Below, piece after piece: positions 34,833 through 42,049 of a DNA stretch of 64,000 bases. The notes below the pieces were generated by a model, which searched no databases, had not been told where the DNA came from, and saw nothing but the letters and a program-made list of their open reading frames with translations. This stretch comes from JACVRW01 sp963746825 (GTDB lineage Bacteria > Actinomycetota > Thermoleophilia > Solirubrobacterales > Thermoleophilaceae), in NCBI GenBank assembly GCA_963746825.1, contig CAVVCU010000007.1:496001-560000 (forward strand), written 5' to 3'. Position 1 is the stretch's first letter. Each line of letters opens with the position of its first letter. Both the position numbers and the translations under genes were made by a program.

Positions 34833-35783
34833 TTACGCGGCTCGCCGTGCGCTCACGCGCTGGGCCCGGATCGATGTCAGCTCGGCGGCGAGGGCGGCTT
34901 CATCGTCCAGATCGCGCCAGGTCACGCGGTTCACCTGGATGCCGAGGGTGCCGAGGTGTCGGTCTCGGCGGCGGTCCTCGTAGTAGGCCCGCGTGGTGTA
35001 GTGAAAGGCCTCTCCGTCGAGCTCGATGCCGAGGCGGGCGTCCTCCCAGTAGGCGTCGAGCTCGTGGCCGCCGATGAAGAGGTTGGTGCTGGGCTTGGGA
35101 AGGCCGTGGTCGGCGCACAGGCGCAGGAAGCGGCGCTCCGCTTGGCTGCGGGTGAAGGCCGGATCGGGCCTGTAGGCGGCCAGGATGCGTTCTACACGGT
35201 GGCGCCCCTTACGGCCGGGCAGGCGCTCGAGCGTCTTCTCCAACTCGGTGCGATCGAAGAGCCGCAGCACTTCGGATTCGTTCACGGCGTCCGCGAACCG
35301 ACGGTCTCCGAGGACGTCGGCCAGGTCCACCATCGTGCGGGCCACGCTCGTGGTGGGGATCCCGTTCACGATCGCCCGGTCGTCGGGGTGGACGAGCCGC
35401 GAGCGGTGCACGGTGATGCCGGGCTTGGGCTTGCAGCCACGGTCGGCGGTGACCTCGATCCGGGTGCTGCTCGACCGCAGGATTAGCCACGCATGGGCCG
35501 CGGAGCGATGGCTGCGCAGCGCCGCCGGCCCGCACGCGAGGACGGCGGCCATGTCGCGCGAGTGCGACGTGAGCGCCGTGTGGCCGACGGCGTACACGCC
35601 GCGGTGCAACCGAACGAGCCGCCCTCGTTGGACTCTCACATCGATGGCGCGTCGCGGCAGGCCCAGCGCCAGCAGCTGCGCGAGCGAGACCACGCCGTGC
35701 TGCCGCCCGGCCAGCGCCCCGATCGCCGCATCCCAGGAGTGTGGGCCCTCGTTTCCACCTCCAGCGTCGAAAGTAGTGCCCAC
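34833..35783 (-). CDS. AbiEi-like antitoxin domain / DUF559 (endonuclease-fold) protein
   Basis: A 316-residue protein with two parts. The N-terminal winged-helix region resembles AbiEi_4 antitoxin domains: LAGRQHGVVSLAQLLALGLPRRAIDVRV followed by RLVRLHRGVYAVG. The middle GIPTTSVARTMVDLADVL and a C-terminal DUF559 domain follow: FTRSQAERRFLRLC, GGHELDAYWEDARLGIELDGEAFHY and VNRVTWRDL, with the Glu/Asp residues of a PD-(D/E)xK-like fold. No partner AbiEii toxin is next to it, as is usual for these very common actinobacterial proteins. The proposed start lies in an 11 bp inverted repeat (35736-35788). A decayed relative is at 60817. Confidence 0.8.
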   Translation of the reverse strand: MGTTFDAGGGNEGPHSWDAAIGALAGRQHGVVSLAQLLALGLPRRAIDVRVQRGRLVRLHRGVYAVGHTALTSHSRDMAAVLACGPAALRSHRSAAHAWLILRSSSTRIEVTADRGCKPKPGITVHRSRLVHPDDRAIVNGIPTTSVARTMVDLADVLGDRRFADAVNESEVLRLFDRTELEKTLERLPGRKGRHRVERILAAYRPDPAFTRSQAERRFLRLCADHGLPKPSTNLFIGGHELDAYWEDARLGIELDGEAFHYTTRAYYEDRRRDRHLGTLGIQVNRVTWRDLDDEAALAAELTSIRAQRVSARRAA

Positions 35784-35788
35784 ACTCC
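35736..35788 (-). promoter_or_regulatory. inverted repeat over the start of the AbiEi/DUF559 gene
   Basis: GGAGTGTGGGC (35736-35746) and GCCCACACTCC (35778-35788) are perfect 11-base arms with a 31-base spacer that contains a further TTTC/GAAA pair. The GTG start (35781-35783) is inside one arm. In an mRNA the start codon would be sequestered. A structure in the same place is seen in the paralogue at 60797-60839. Confidence 0.55.
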
Positions 35789-35841
35789 CAGGGTTGCCGG
35801 TCTGGCGTTGCAGCAGGGTCGACCTGCGTTACAACTCGGCC

Positions 35842-36636
35842 TCAGACCTCGAAGGTGGCGCCCTCGACCGCCACCTCGACCGGGCCGCCGAAGGCCTCCT
35901 CGGCCTGGCGGCGGGCCCAGTCGGCGTCGAGCTCGTCCGAGATGTGCACCAGCAGGAGCCGCCGCGCGCCGGTGGCCCGCGCCTGCTCGCCTGCTTCGCC
36001 CGGCGTGAGGTGGCCGCGTTTGCCGTTTCGCTCCGGGCGGGGCAGGGTGGCCTCCACGAGGATGAGGTCGGCCCCGGCCGCGAACTCGTTCAGGGCCTGC
36101 GTGGGGCTGGAGTCCGCGCCGTAGATGATCCGGCCCGGGCCCGCCGAGGAGCAGATGCACATGGCGAAGGTCTCGGTGAAATGGGGCACCGGCTGGAAGC
36201 TGATCTCGAGGGGGCCGATGGTCAGCCGGCTGCTCGCCTCGTACTCGCGCAGGTCGAAGGCCTTCTCGACGAGGTCCTCGTTGCCCCACGCCCCCACCAC
36301 CCGGCGCAACGTGGCGGTGGCCCCGGGCGGCGCGTGCAGCTGGGGGCGCGCGGGATCGTCGGTCCCCGGCCAGCGGTCCACGGGCACGGGCTGCTGGCGG
36401 GGCGCGTAGGTGAGCGCGTAGGAGTAGGGCACGAGATCCAGGAAGTGATCCGCGTGCAGGTGCGAGATGACGACGGCGTCGACGTCGACGTAGTCCATCC
36501 GCTCGCGCAGTTTGCCGAACACCCCGTTGCCGCAGTCGACCAGGATCGTCGTGCCGGCCTCCTCGATCAGGTACCCCGAGCAGGCCCCCCCGGCGTCCTG
36601 CCACGACGGTGACTTGCCCAGCACCGTGAGCCGCAT
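35842..36636 (-). CDS. MBL fold metallo-hydrolase (RNase Z/ArsA-like beta-lactamase fold)
   Basis: A 264-residue metallo-beta-lactamase-fold hydrolase. SHLHADHFLDL supplies the HxHxDH zinc motif, with the later His in PVPHFTETFAM and the Asp in IIYGADSSP, and a final His in LLVHIS. The start MRLTVLGKSPSWQDAGGACSGYLIE matches small family members related to RNase Z, but the long insertion typical of RNase Z exosites is lacking. The substrate is unknown. It reads towards the DUF559 gene, whose start lies 58 bp downstream of the stop. Confidence 0.82.
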   Translation of the reverse strand: MRLTVLGKSPSWQDAGGACSGYLIEEAGTTILVDCGNGVFGKLRERMDYVDVDAVVISHLHADHFLDLVPYSYALTYAPRQQPVPVDRWPGTDDPARPQLHAPPGATATLRRVVGAWGNEDLVEKAFDLREYEASSRLTIGPLEISFQPVPHFTETFAMCICSSAGPGRIIYGADSSPTQALNEFAAGADLILVEATLPRPERNGKRGHLTPGEAGEQARATGARRLLLVHISDELDADWARRQAEEAFGGPVEVAVEGATFEV

Positions 36637-36645
36637 GTAAAGACT

Positions 36646-36849
36646 CTACGTCTTGGGCGCGGGAAAGGCGTACGCGGCGGTGGTGCGCTCGGCGCGGAAG
36701 ACAAAGGCCAGCTGGCGCTCGGGGGCGAGCCCGCGCTCCGCCGGCCGGAAGGTCGTGCACGGCTTGCTCAGGTTGAGCGCGCAGAGCATGTTCTGGTGGA
36801 AGTAGCAGTCTTCGCAGCGGGCGGGCTTCGGCTTGGGCACGGGCGACAT
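36646..36849 (-). CDS. small Cys-rich protein, probable zinc binder
   Basis: A 67-residue protein with four Cys in CEDCYFHQNMLCALNLSKPC, a pattern that would hold one metal. I recognise this as a small conserved actinobacterial family but know no function. The ATG at 36847-36849 (MSPVPKPKPARC) was preferred to the longer frame because family similarity starts there. It begins nine bases before the MBL hydrolase gene on the same strand and is likely its operon partner. Confidence 0.7.
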   Translation of the reverse strand: MSPVPKPKPARCEDCYFHQNMLCALNLSKPCTTFRPAERGLAPERQLAFVFRAERTTAAYAFPAPKT

Positions 36850-36910
36850 GGTGCAGCAGGGCGACGCTCGCCACCAGGCCCAACCCCGCAATACGGACAC
36901 TTTTCCTTTA

Positions 36911-36960
36911 CCCGCTAAGTGCAGGTATTCCGGCCGAGGCCCCGCTCCTAGCGGGTTTTG
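36911..36960 (+). promoter_or_regulatory. attenuator-like hairpin pair before the NmrA-like gene
   Basis: A terminator-shaped hairpin CCCGCT (36941-36946), loop CCT, AGCGGG (36950-36955), TTTT is on the plus strand, but no plus-strand gene lies before it. An upstream CCCGCTA (36911-36917) can pair with TAGCGGG (36949-36955) instead. Two exclusive pairings with one T-run suggest transcription attenuation of the gene that starts at 37000. Nothing ties it to a known riboswitch class. Confidence 0.4.
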
Positions 36961-36999
36961 GAGGGGGGCGAGAATCCCGATCGGTCAGGATGCAGGCCT

Positions 37000-37924
37000 G
37001 TGGAACTGGTCACGGGATCGACGGGCTACATCGGCAGCCGCCTCCTGCGTCGCCTCGCGAGCGAGCAGCGTCCCGTGCGGGCGCTGGCCCGTACCCCGGA
37101 GCGCGTGGAGGCCCTGCCCGGGTGTCGAGCCCATGGGCGGGGACCTGCTTTCCGGCCGCGGGCTGGCCCGGGCCCTGGACGGGTGCCACACCGCCTACTA
37201 CCTCGTTCACTCCATGGAGGCGAGCGCCAACGGCACGCTCGACTTCGCCGAGCGCGACCGCCGGGCGGCGCGGCGTTTCGGCCGCGCCGCGGCGCGAGCG
37301 GGCGTGGAGCGGATCGTCTACCTGGGAGGAATCGAGCCGGCCGGCGACGCTTCGTCGGGCCACCTGCGCTCGCGCGCGGAGGTCGAGCAGATCCTGCTCG
37401 ACGCCGTTCCGGGCACCACCGGCCTGCGAGCCTCGATCGTGGTCGGCGCCGGATCCTCGTCGTTTCGCGTGCTGGTGCGCCTCGTCGAGCGCCTGCGGGT
37501 GCTTCCCATGCCCGGCTGGCGCGACAACCGCACCCAGCCGATCGCCGAGCGCGACGTGATCGAGTTCCTCGCCCGCGCGCCCGCGGTGAGGGCGGCCGCC
37601 GGGCGATCGCTCGACGTGGCCGGGCCCGACGTGATCACCTACGGGCGGATGGTCGACGCGATCGCCGAGGAGATGGGCGTGGGCAGGATGCCGGTGGGCT
37701 TCGGGCTCTCGCTCACGCCGCCGGCCAGCGCGGTGGTGGCCGCGGTGACCGGCCAGCCGGTCGAGCTCGTACGTCCTCTGATGGAAAGCCTCGAGTACGA
37801 CATCCTCCCTCGCGACGCCGCCGAGGCCTGGCGGTTGTTCGACATCAGGCCACTCTCCTTCGAGCGCGCGGTCACCCGCGCGCTTCGTGAATGGGAGAGT
37901 CGCGAGACGCTCGGCGCGCGCTGA
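37000..37924 (+). CDS. NAD(P)-binding, NmrA-like (atypical SDR) protein, frameshifted
   Basis: About 307 residues when corrected. The Rossmann loop VTGSTGYIGSRLLRRLA is at the N-terminus in one frame; from about 37120 the sequence carries on in another frame with VEPMGGDLLSGRGLARALDGC, AYYLVHSM, VYLGGIEPAG and later VAGPDVITYGRMVD. The break is one extra base at cccgggtgtcg, a short GC homopolymer. The family (DUF2867/NmrA-like) includes NADPH-sensing and quinone-linked proteins. The GTG at 37000 is used because the Rossmann start follows directly. TGATG overlap couples it to the SRPBCC gene. It may be preceded by an attenuator. Confidence 0.82.
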
Positions 37925-38358
37925 TGAAGGTCGAGCGCAGCACCAAGATCGCCGCCCCGCCGAAGCGTCTCTACGACGTGATCATGGACCCGCAGCAGCT
38001 AGAGGACTGGGTAACGATTCACCATAACCTCGAGGATGCTCCACCTTCCCCACTGAAGAAGGGTTCAAAGCTCACACAGTGCCTCAAGCTCGCAGGTAAG
38101 AGGTTCAAGGTCCACTGGACCGTGGTGGAGAACGAACCCTGTGAGCGGGTCACCTGGGAGGGCAGAGGCCCGGTGGCGTCGCGAGCTCGGGTGGAATACC
38201 GCTTCGAGCGCAATGGCGAGGGGACGGACTTCTTCTACCTCAACGAGTACGACCTTCCCGGCGGGCCCTTGGGCCGTTTTGCCGGCAAGACGGTGGCTCG
38301 ATTGACTCAAAAAGAGCTGGACGGTTCCCTTCAGCGCCTCAAGTCACTGGTAGAGTAA
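37924..38358 (+). CDS. SRPBCC (START/Bet v 1) family protein
   Basis: A 144-residue helix-grip protein of the polyketide cyclase/dehydrase type. MKVERSTKIAAPPKRLYDVIMDPQQLEDWV is the usual family start; the strand segments KRFKVHWTVVENEPCERVTWEG and EYRFERNGEGTDFFYLNEYDLPGG follow; an amphipathic C-terminal helix ends KSLVE. The ATG overlaps the NmrA-like stop, so the pair is coupled; they may share a lipid or quinone substrate. The base composition in 37980-38120 is a little less GC-rich than its surroundings. Confidence 0.8.
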   Translation: MKVERSTKIAAPPKRLYDVIMDPQQLEDWVTIHHNLEDAPPSPLKKGSKLTQCLKLAGKRFKVHWTVVENEPCERVTWEGRGPVASRARVEYRFERNGEGTDFFYLNEYDLPGGPLGRFAGKTVARLTQKELDGSLQRLKSLVE

Positions 38359-38364
38359 CCGTTA

Positions 38365-38727
38365 ATGGCTGATTTTTTGGATGAGAAGCGCAAGGAGATC
38401 GACGCACGGCTGCGCGAGCTGCGCCCGCTGGTGGACGAGTACGGGCGCCTCGAGAAGGCGGCCGCGGCGCTGTCGGGGGTGGGAACGACCGAACGTCCGG
38501 CCCGCCGACGCGCTCGTGGGTCCGGAGGCGGACGCCGCGGCCGGCCGCGCGGCAGCGGCAACCGGGCCAAGCAGGCGCTCGAGCTGGTGCGCACGCGCCC
38601 CGGGATCACCATCGCCGAGATGGCCGACGCCATGGGCATCCAGCCCAACTACCTCTACCGCGTGATGCCCACGCTGGAGTCCGAGGGCCAGGTCGCCAAG
38701 CGCGACGGCGGGTTTCACCCCGCCTAG
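38365..38727 (+). CDS. winged-helix DNA-binding protein with AT-hook-like segment
   Basis: A 120-residue protein. The N-terminal 40 residues form a coiled-coil helix (EKRKEIDARLRELRPLVDEYGRLEKAA). The middle is basic and contains GRRGRPRGSG, which resembles an AT-hook. The C-terminus is a winged helix: AKQALELVRTRPGITIAEMADAM with NYLYRVMPTLESEGQVAKR. This layout recurs in small Actinomycetota proteins of unknown role, plausibly nucleoid-associated or regulatory. It starts six bases after the SRPBCC stop. Confidence 0.7.
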   Translation: MADFLDEKRKEIDARLRELRPLVDEYGRLEKAAAALSGVGTTERPARRRARGSGGGRRGRPRGSGNRAKQALELVRTRPGITIAEMADAMGIQPNYLYRVMPTLESEGQVAKRDGGFHPA

Positions 38728-38743
38728 CTTTCACCCCGCCTAG
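38713..38743. repeat. 15 bp tandem direct repeat at the stop of two convergent genes
   Basis: TTTCACCCCGCCTAG occurs at 38713-38727 and again at 38729-38743, one base apart. The first copy ends with the stop of the winged-helix gene; the second contains the mdh stop (38740-38742, TAG on the minus strand). It looks like a small tandem duplication that extended the spacer between the genes. Confidence 0.8.
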
Positions 38744-39711
38744 ATCAGATCGAGTTCCTTGACGGCGTCGCGCTCCTCGCGCAGCTCGTCGACCGTCTCA
38801 CCGATCTTCACCCGGGCGAAGTCCTCGATCGCGAGACCCTCCACGACCTCGTAATCACCCCCGCTCACGCGGACGGGAAAGCTCGAGATCAGCCCCTCGT
38901 CCACGTCGTAGGCGCCCGTCGAGAGCACCGCCATCGAGCGCAGCCCGTCGGCCCCCAGCACCCAGTCGTGCATGTGGTCGATCGCCGCGCTCGCCGCGGA
39001 GGCGGCCGATGACGCGCCCCGGGCGTCGATGATCTCCGCCCCGCGCTTGCCCACCCGCGGGATGTACTCGTTCTCGTACCAATCCATGTCGACCTGATCG
39101 ACCGCCCGCTCACCCTTCACCTTCGCGTTGAACAGGTCGGGAAACATGGTGGGTGAGTGATTGCCCCACACCACCAGGTCCTCTACGTCCGTCACTCCCA
39201 CTCCCACCTTGGCCGCGAGCTGCGCCACGGCGCGGTTCTCGTCGAGTCGGGTCATGGCGGTGAAGCGGTCGCCGGGGATGTCGGGAGCGTTGCTCATGGC
39301 GATCAGGCAGTTGGTGTTCGCGGGATTGCCCACCACGAGAACGCGCACGCCCGAGGCCGCGCCGCTGTTCAGCGCCTCGCCCTGCTTGGTGAAGATCGCG
39401 CCGTTGGCCTCCAAGAGGTCGGCCCGCTCCATTCCCTTCGAGCGCGGGCGCGCGCCCACCAGCAACGCGACGTCCACCCCGTCGAAGGCCTTGCCGGGAT
39501 CGTCGAAGATCTCCGTGGAGGCCAGCAGCGGGAAGGCGCAGTCCTGCAGCTCGAGCGCGGTTCCCTCGGCCGCCTCGACGGCATCCGGGATCTCGAGCAG
39601 GCGAAGGTCGACCGGCTCGTCCGGCCCGAGCATCTGGCCACTTGCGATTCGGAACAGCAGCGCATAGCCGATCTGGCCGGCAGCGCCTGTGACTGTGACT
39701 GTGGTTGCCAT
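38740..39711 (-). CDS. mdh: malate dehydrogenase
   Basis: Reversibly oxidises malate to oxaloacetate in the TCA cycle. The 323 residues have the NAD loop VTVTGAAGQIGYALLFRIASG, VALLVGARPRSKGMERADLL, VGNPANTNCL and VVWGNHSPTMFPD, as in the actinobacterial/cytosolic LDH-like MDH group 2. Length and motifs are complete. The ATG follows the icd TAA with no gap (TAAATG), so icd-mdh is an operon. Confidence 0.95.
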   Translation of the reverse strand: MATTVTVTGAAGQIGYALLFRIASGQMLGPDEPVDLRLLEIPDAVEAAEGTALELQDCAFPLLASTEIFDDPGKAFDGVDVALLVGARPRSKGMERADLLEANGAIFTKQGEALNSGAASGVRVLVVGNPANTNCLIAMSNAPDIPGDRFTAMTRLDENRAVAQLAAKVGVGVTDVEDLVVWGNHSPTMFPDLFNAKVKGERAVDQVDMDWYENEYIPRVGKRGAEIIDARGASSAASAASAAIDHMHDWVLGADGLRSMAVLSTGAYDVDEGLISSFPVRVSGGDYEVVEGLAIEDFARVKIGETVDELREERDAVKELDLI

Positions 39712-40794
39712 TTACGAACTCATTTCCTCGATGACAGCGTCGGCAAACTCGCTCGTACCCACCGCAGAGGGATCATCACGCGAGGCCTTGAGGTCGTAGG
39801 TGACCTTGTCGCCCTTGCGGATCACCTCGGCCAGGCCCTGCTCCATGCGGTCGGCCGCCTCGGTCTCGCCCACGTGGCGCAGCAACAGAACCCCGGAGAG
39901 CATCAGGGCGGTCGGGTTGACCTTGTTCTGGCCCTTGTACTTGGGCGCCGATCCGTGGGTGGCCTCGAAGATCGCCCCCTCGGTGCCGATGTTCGCTCCC
40001 GGCGCCAGGCCGAGGCCGCCGATCAGGCCCGCGCCCAGGTCGGACACGATGTCGCCGTAGAGGTTGGGGAGCACGATCACGTCGTACTCCTCCGGGCGCG
40101 AGACGAGCTGGTTGCAGAGGTTGTCGATGATCCGGTCCTCGAACTCGATGTCGGGATGGCGCGCGGCGACCGACCGGGCGACCTCGAGGAAGAGGCCATC
40201 GGAGAACTTCATGATGTTGGCCTTGTGGGCCGCCGTGACCTTCCGGCGCCCGTTCTCCTCGGCGTACTGGAAGGCCGACTCGACGATCCGCTCGGAGCCA
40301 AAGACGGAGATGGGCTTGATCGAGATACCGGCGTCGTCGCGCACCGGCGAGTCGAGCTCGTCGGCCAGGAACGTGCGCAGCTTCTCGACCTCGGCGGAGC
40401 CCCTTTCGAACTCGATCCCGGCGTAGAGATCCTCGGTGTTCTCGCGAACGATCACGAGGTCGGTCTCGGGGAAGCGCGTCCGCACGCCCTCGTAGGCCTT
40501 GCACGGCCGCACGCAGGAGTAGAGGTCGAACTCCTTGCGCAGGGCGACGTTGATCGAGCGGTGGCCCGAGCCGACCGGGGTGGTCGTCGGGCCCTTGATG
40601 GCGAGGCCGCGCTCGCGGATGGAGTCGAGCGTTCGGTCGGGGAGCGGGTTGCCCTCCTCCTCGTAGACGTCGATGCCCGCGTCCTGGAAGTCCCAGTCGA
40701 ACTCGACGCCGGTGGCCTCGAGGACCCGCTGAGTGGCCTCGGCAAGCTCGGGCCCGGTGCCGTCGCCCGGGATGAAGGTGACGCGATGTGTCAA
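39712..40794 (-). CDS. icd: isocitrate/isopropylmalate dehydrogenase family enzyme, probably isocitrate dehydrogenase
   Basis: A 360-residue beta-decarboxylating dehydrogenase. VTFIPGDGTGPELAEATQRVL starts the family fold; GPTTTPVGSGHRSINVALRKEFDLYSCVRPCK is the substrate region; VVTAAHKANIMK-like KVTAAHKANIMKFSDGLF and ATHGSAPKYKGQNKVNP bind isocitrate and metal. Those segments resemble NAD-dependent isocitrate dehydrogenase more than LeuB; the coenzyme cannot be fixed here. The TTG at 40794 has AAAGGA eight bases before it and was preferred to the long ATG frame. Being next to mdh supports the TCA assignment. Confidence 0.85.
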   Translation of the reverse strand: MTHRVTFIPGDGTGPELAEATQRVLEATGVEFDWDFQDAGIDVYEEEGNPLPDRTLDSIRERGLAIKGPTTTPVGSGHRSINVALRKEFDLYSCVRPCKAYEGVRTRFPETDLVIVRENTEDLYAGIEFERGSAEVEKLRTFLADELDSPVRDDAGISIKPISVFGSERIVESAFQYAEENGRRKVTAAHKANIMKFSDGLFLEVARSVAARHPDIEFEDRIIDNLCNQLVSRPEEYDVIVLPNLYGDIVSDLGAGLIGGLGLAPGANIGTEGAIFEATHGSAPKYKGQNKVNPTALMLSGVLLLRHVGETEAADRMEQGLAEVIRKGDKVTYDLKASRDDPSAVGTSEFADAVIEEMSS

Positions 40795-40853
40795 GAGGGT
40801 CCTTTCTCTCTCAATGAGTGGGGGCAGCATTATGTCTGCCACCATCTGAGGCC

Positions 40854-42008
40854 GTGTTCGGCGGTGGCGGATCGATCCAGCTCGCTCGCGTCTTCGGCAT
40901 CCGCATCGGCGTGGATGTCAGCTGGTTCTTCGTCCTCTTCCTGATCATCTACTCGCTGTCGAGCTACTACGAGGATGTGGCGCCGGCCTCCAACGCCTTC
41001 GTGCTGGCGGTGGTGAGCGCTCTCCTGTTCTTCCTGTCGATCCTGCTGCACGAGCTCGGCCATGCGCTGGTGGCCATCCGCAACGGCATCCCGATCATCG
41101 GCATCGACCTGTGGATGTTCGGCGGCGTGGCCAAGCTCGAGCGCGACACCGATTCCCCGGGCGTGGAGTTCCGCGTGGCGCTGGCCGGCCCGCTGGTGAC
41201 CCTGGCTATCGCCGCCCTCTGCTTCGGCCTCGGCGCGCTCATCTCGAGTCCCGAAAGGGTGATCGACGGGTCGACCTTCGAGACCAGCGTGGGCAGCGCC
41301 GCCACCGCGGTGCTCGGCTATCTCCTGACCATCAACGTGATCGTGCTCCTGTTCAACCTGATCCCCGGCTTCCCCCTCGACGGCGGGCGAATAGCGCGCG
41401 CGATCGCCTGGAAGGTGACCGGCGATCGCAACAAGGCCACCCACTTCGCCGCCCTGCTGGGCCGGGGGGCGGGGTACCTGATGGTGGCCGGCGGCGTGCT
41501 GCTGCTCGCCGTGGGCTTTGACTGGATCACCGGCATCTGGCTGGCCGTGATCGGCGTGTTCCTGGCCCAGGCGGCGAAGTCGGCCCAGGCTCAGGCCGCG
41601 TTCGCCGGGCGCATCGAGCACCTGCGCGTGGCCGACGTGATGGACGCCGAGCCGGTGGCGATTCCCGAAGGCCTGACCCTCGACCGCGCCGAGAGCGAGT
41701 TCTTCCTGCGCTACGGATGGGCGTGGTTCCCGGTGGTCGACGGCTCGGGCCGGCTCACGGGCGTGGTGTCACGGGAAGCGGTCAACAGCGTGGGCGACCA
41801 CGAGCGCACGGTCGACTCGGTCATGGCCCGCGACGACGGCGCCAGCGGGCTGCGAGCCGGCCTCGAGGACCCGCTGGAGTCGCTGCTGGGCCAGGAGAGC
41901 CTCTCGCGCCTGGGCGCCGTGATGGCCGTGGACGCCAACGGGGTACTGCGCGGCATAGTCACAGTTGACGCCGTTCGCCAAGCCCTGCGCGGCGTCGTCG
42001 CGGTCTAG
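40854..42008 (+). CDS. site-2 protease (M50) with CBS domains
   Basis: An intramembrane zinc metalloprotease of about 384 residues. The active site HELGH (about 66-70 after SILL) and NLIPGFPLDGGRI (N/D ligand) are present, with about six membrane helices. C-terminal CBS domains start at about 255 (VADVMDAEPVAI then GWAWFPVVDGSGRLTGVVSRE). Such proteases cleave membrane-anchored regulators such as anti-sigma factors; the client is unknown. The GTG 40854 (VFGGGGSIQLARVFG) starts at the usual family N-terminus. It is divergent from icd with 59 bp between. Confidence 0.88.
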   Translation: MFGGGGSIQLARVFGIRIGVDVSWFFVLFLIIYSLSSYYEDVAPASNAFVLAVVSALLFFLSILLHELGHALVAIRNGIPIIGIDLWMFGGVAKLERDTDSPGVEFRVALAGPLVTLAIAALCFGLGALISSPERVIDGSTFETSVGSAATAVLGYLLTINVIVLLFNLIPGFPLDGGRIARAIAWKVTGDRNKATHFAALLGRGAGYLMVAGGVLLLAVGFDWITGIWLAVIGVFLAQAAKSAQAQAAFAGRIEHLRVADVMDAEPVAIPEGLTLDRAESEFFLRYGWAWFPVVDGSGRLTGVVSREAVNSVGDHERTVDSVMARDDGASGLRAGLEDPLESLLGQESLSRLGAVMAVDANGVLRGIVTVDAVRQALRGVVAV

Positions 42009-42049
42009 GGCCGCCGCAGATACGTAGAATCGAAGGAGCCCCACCCGAA

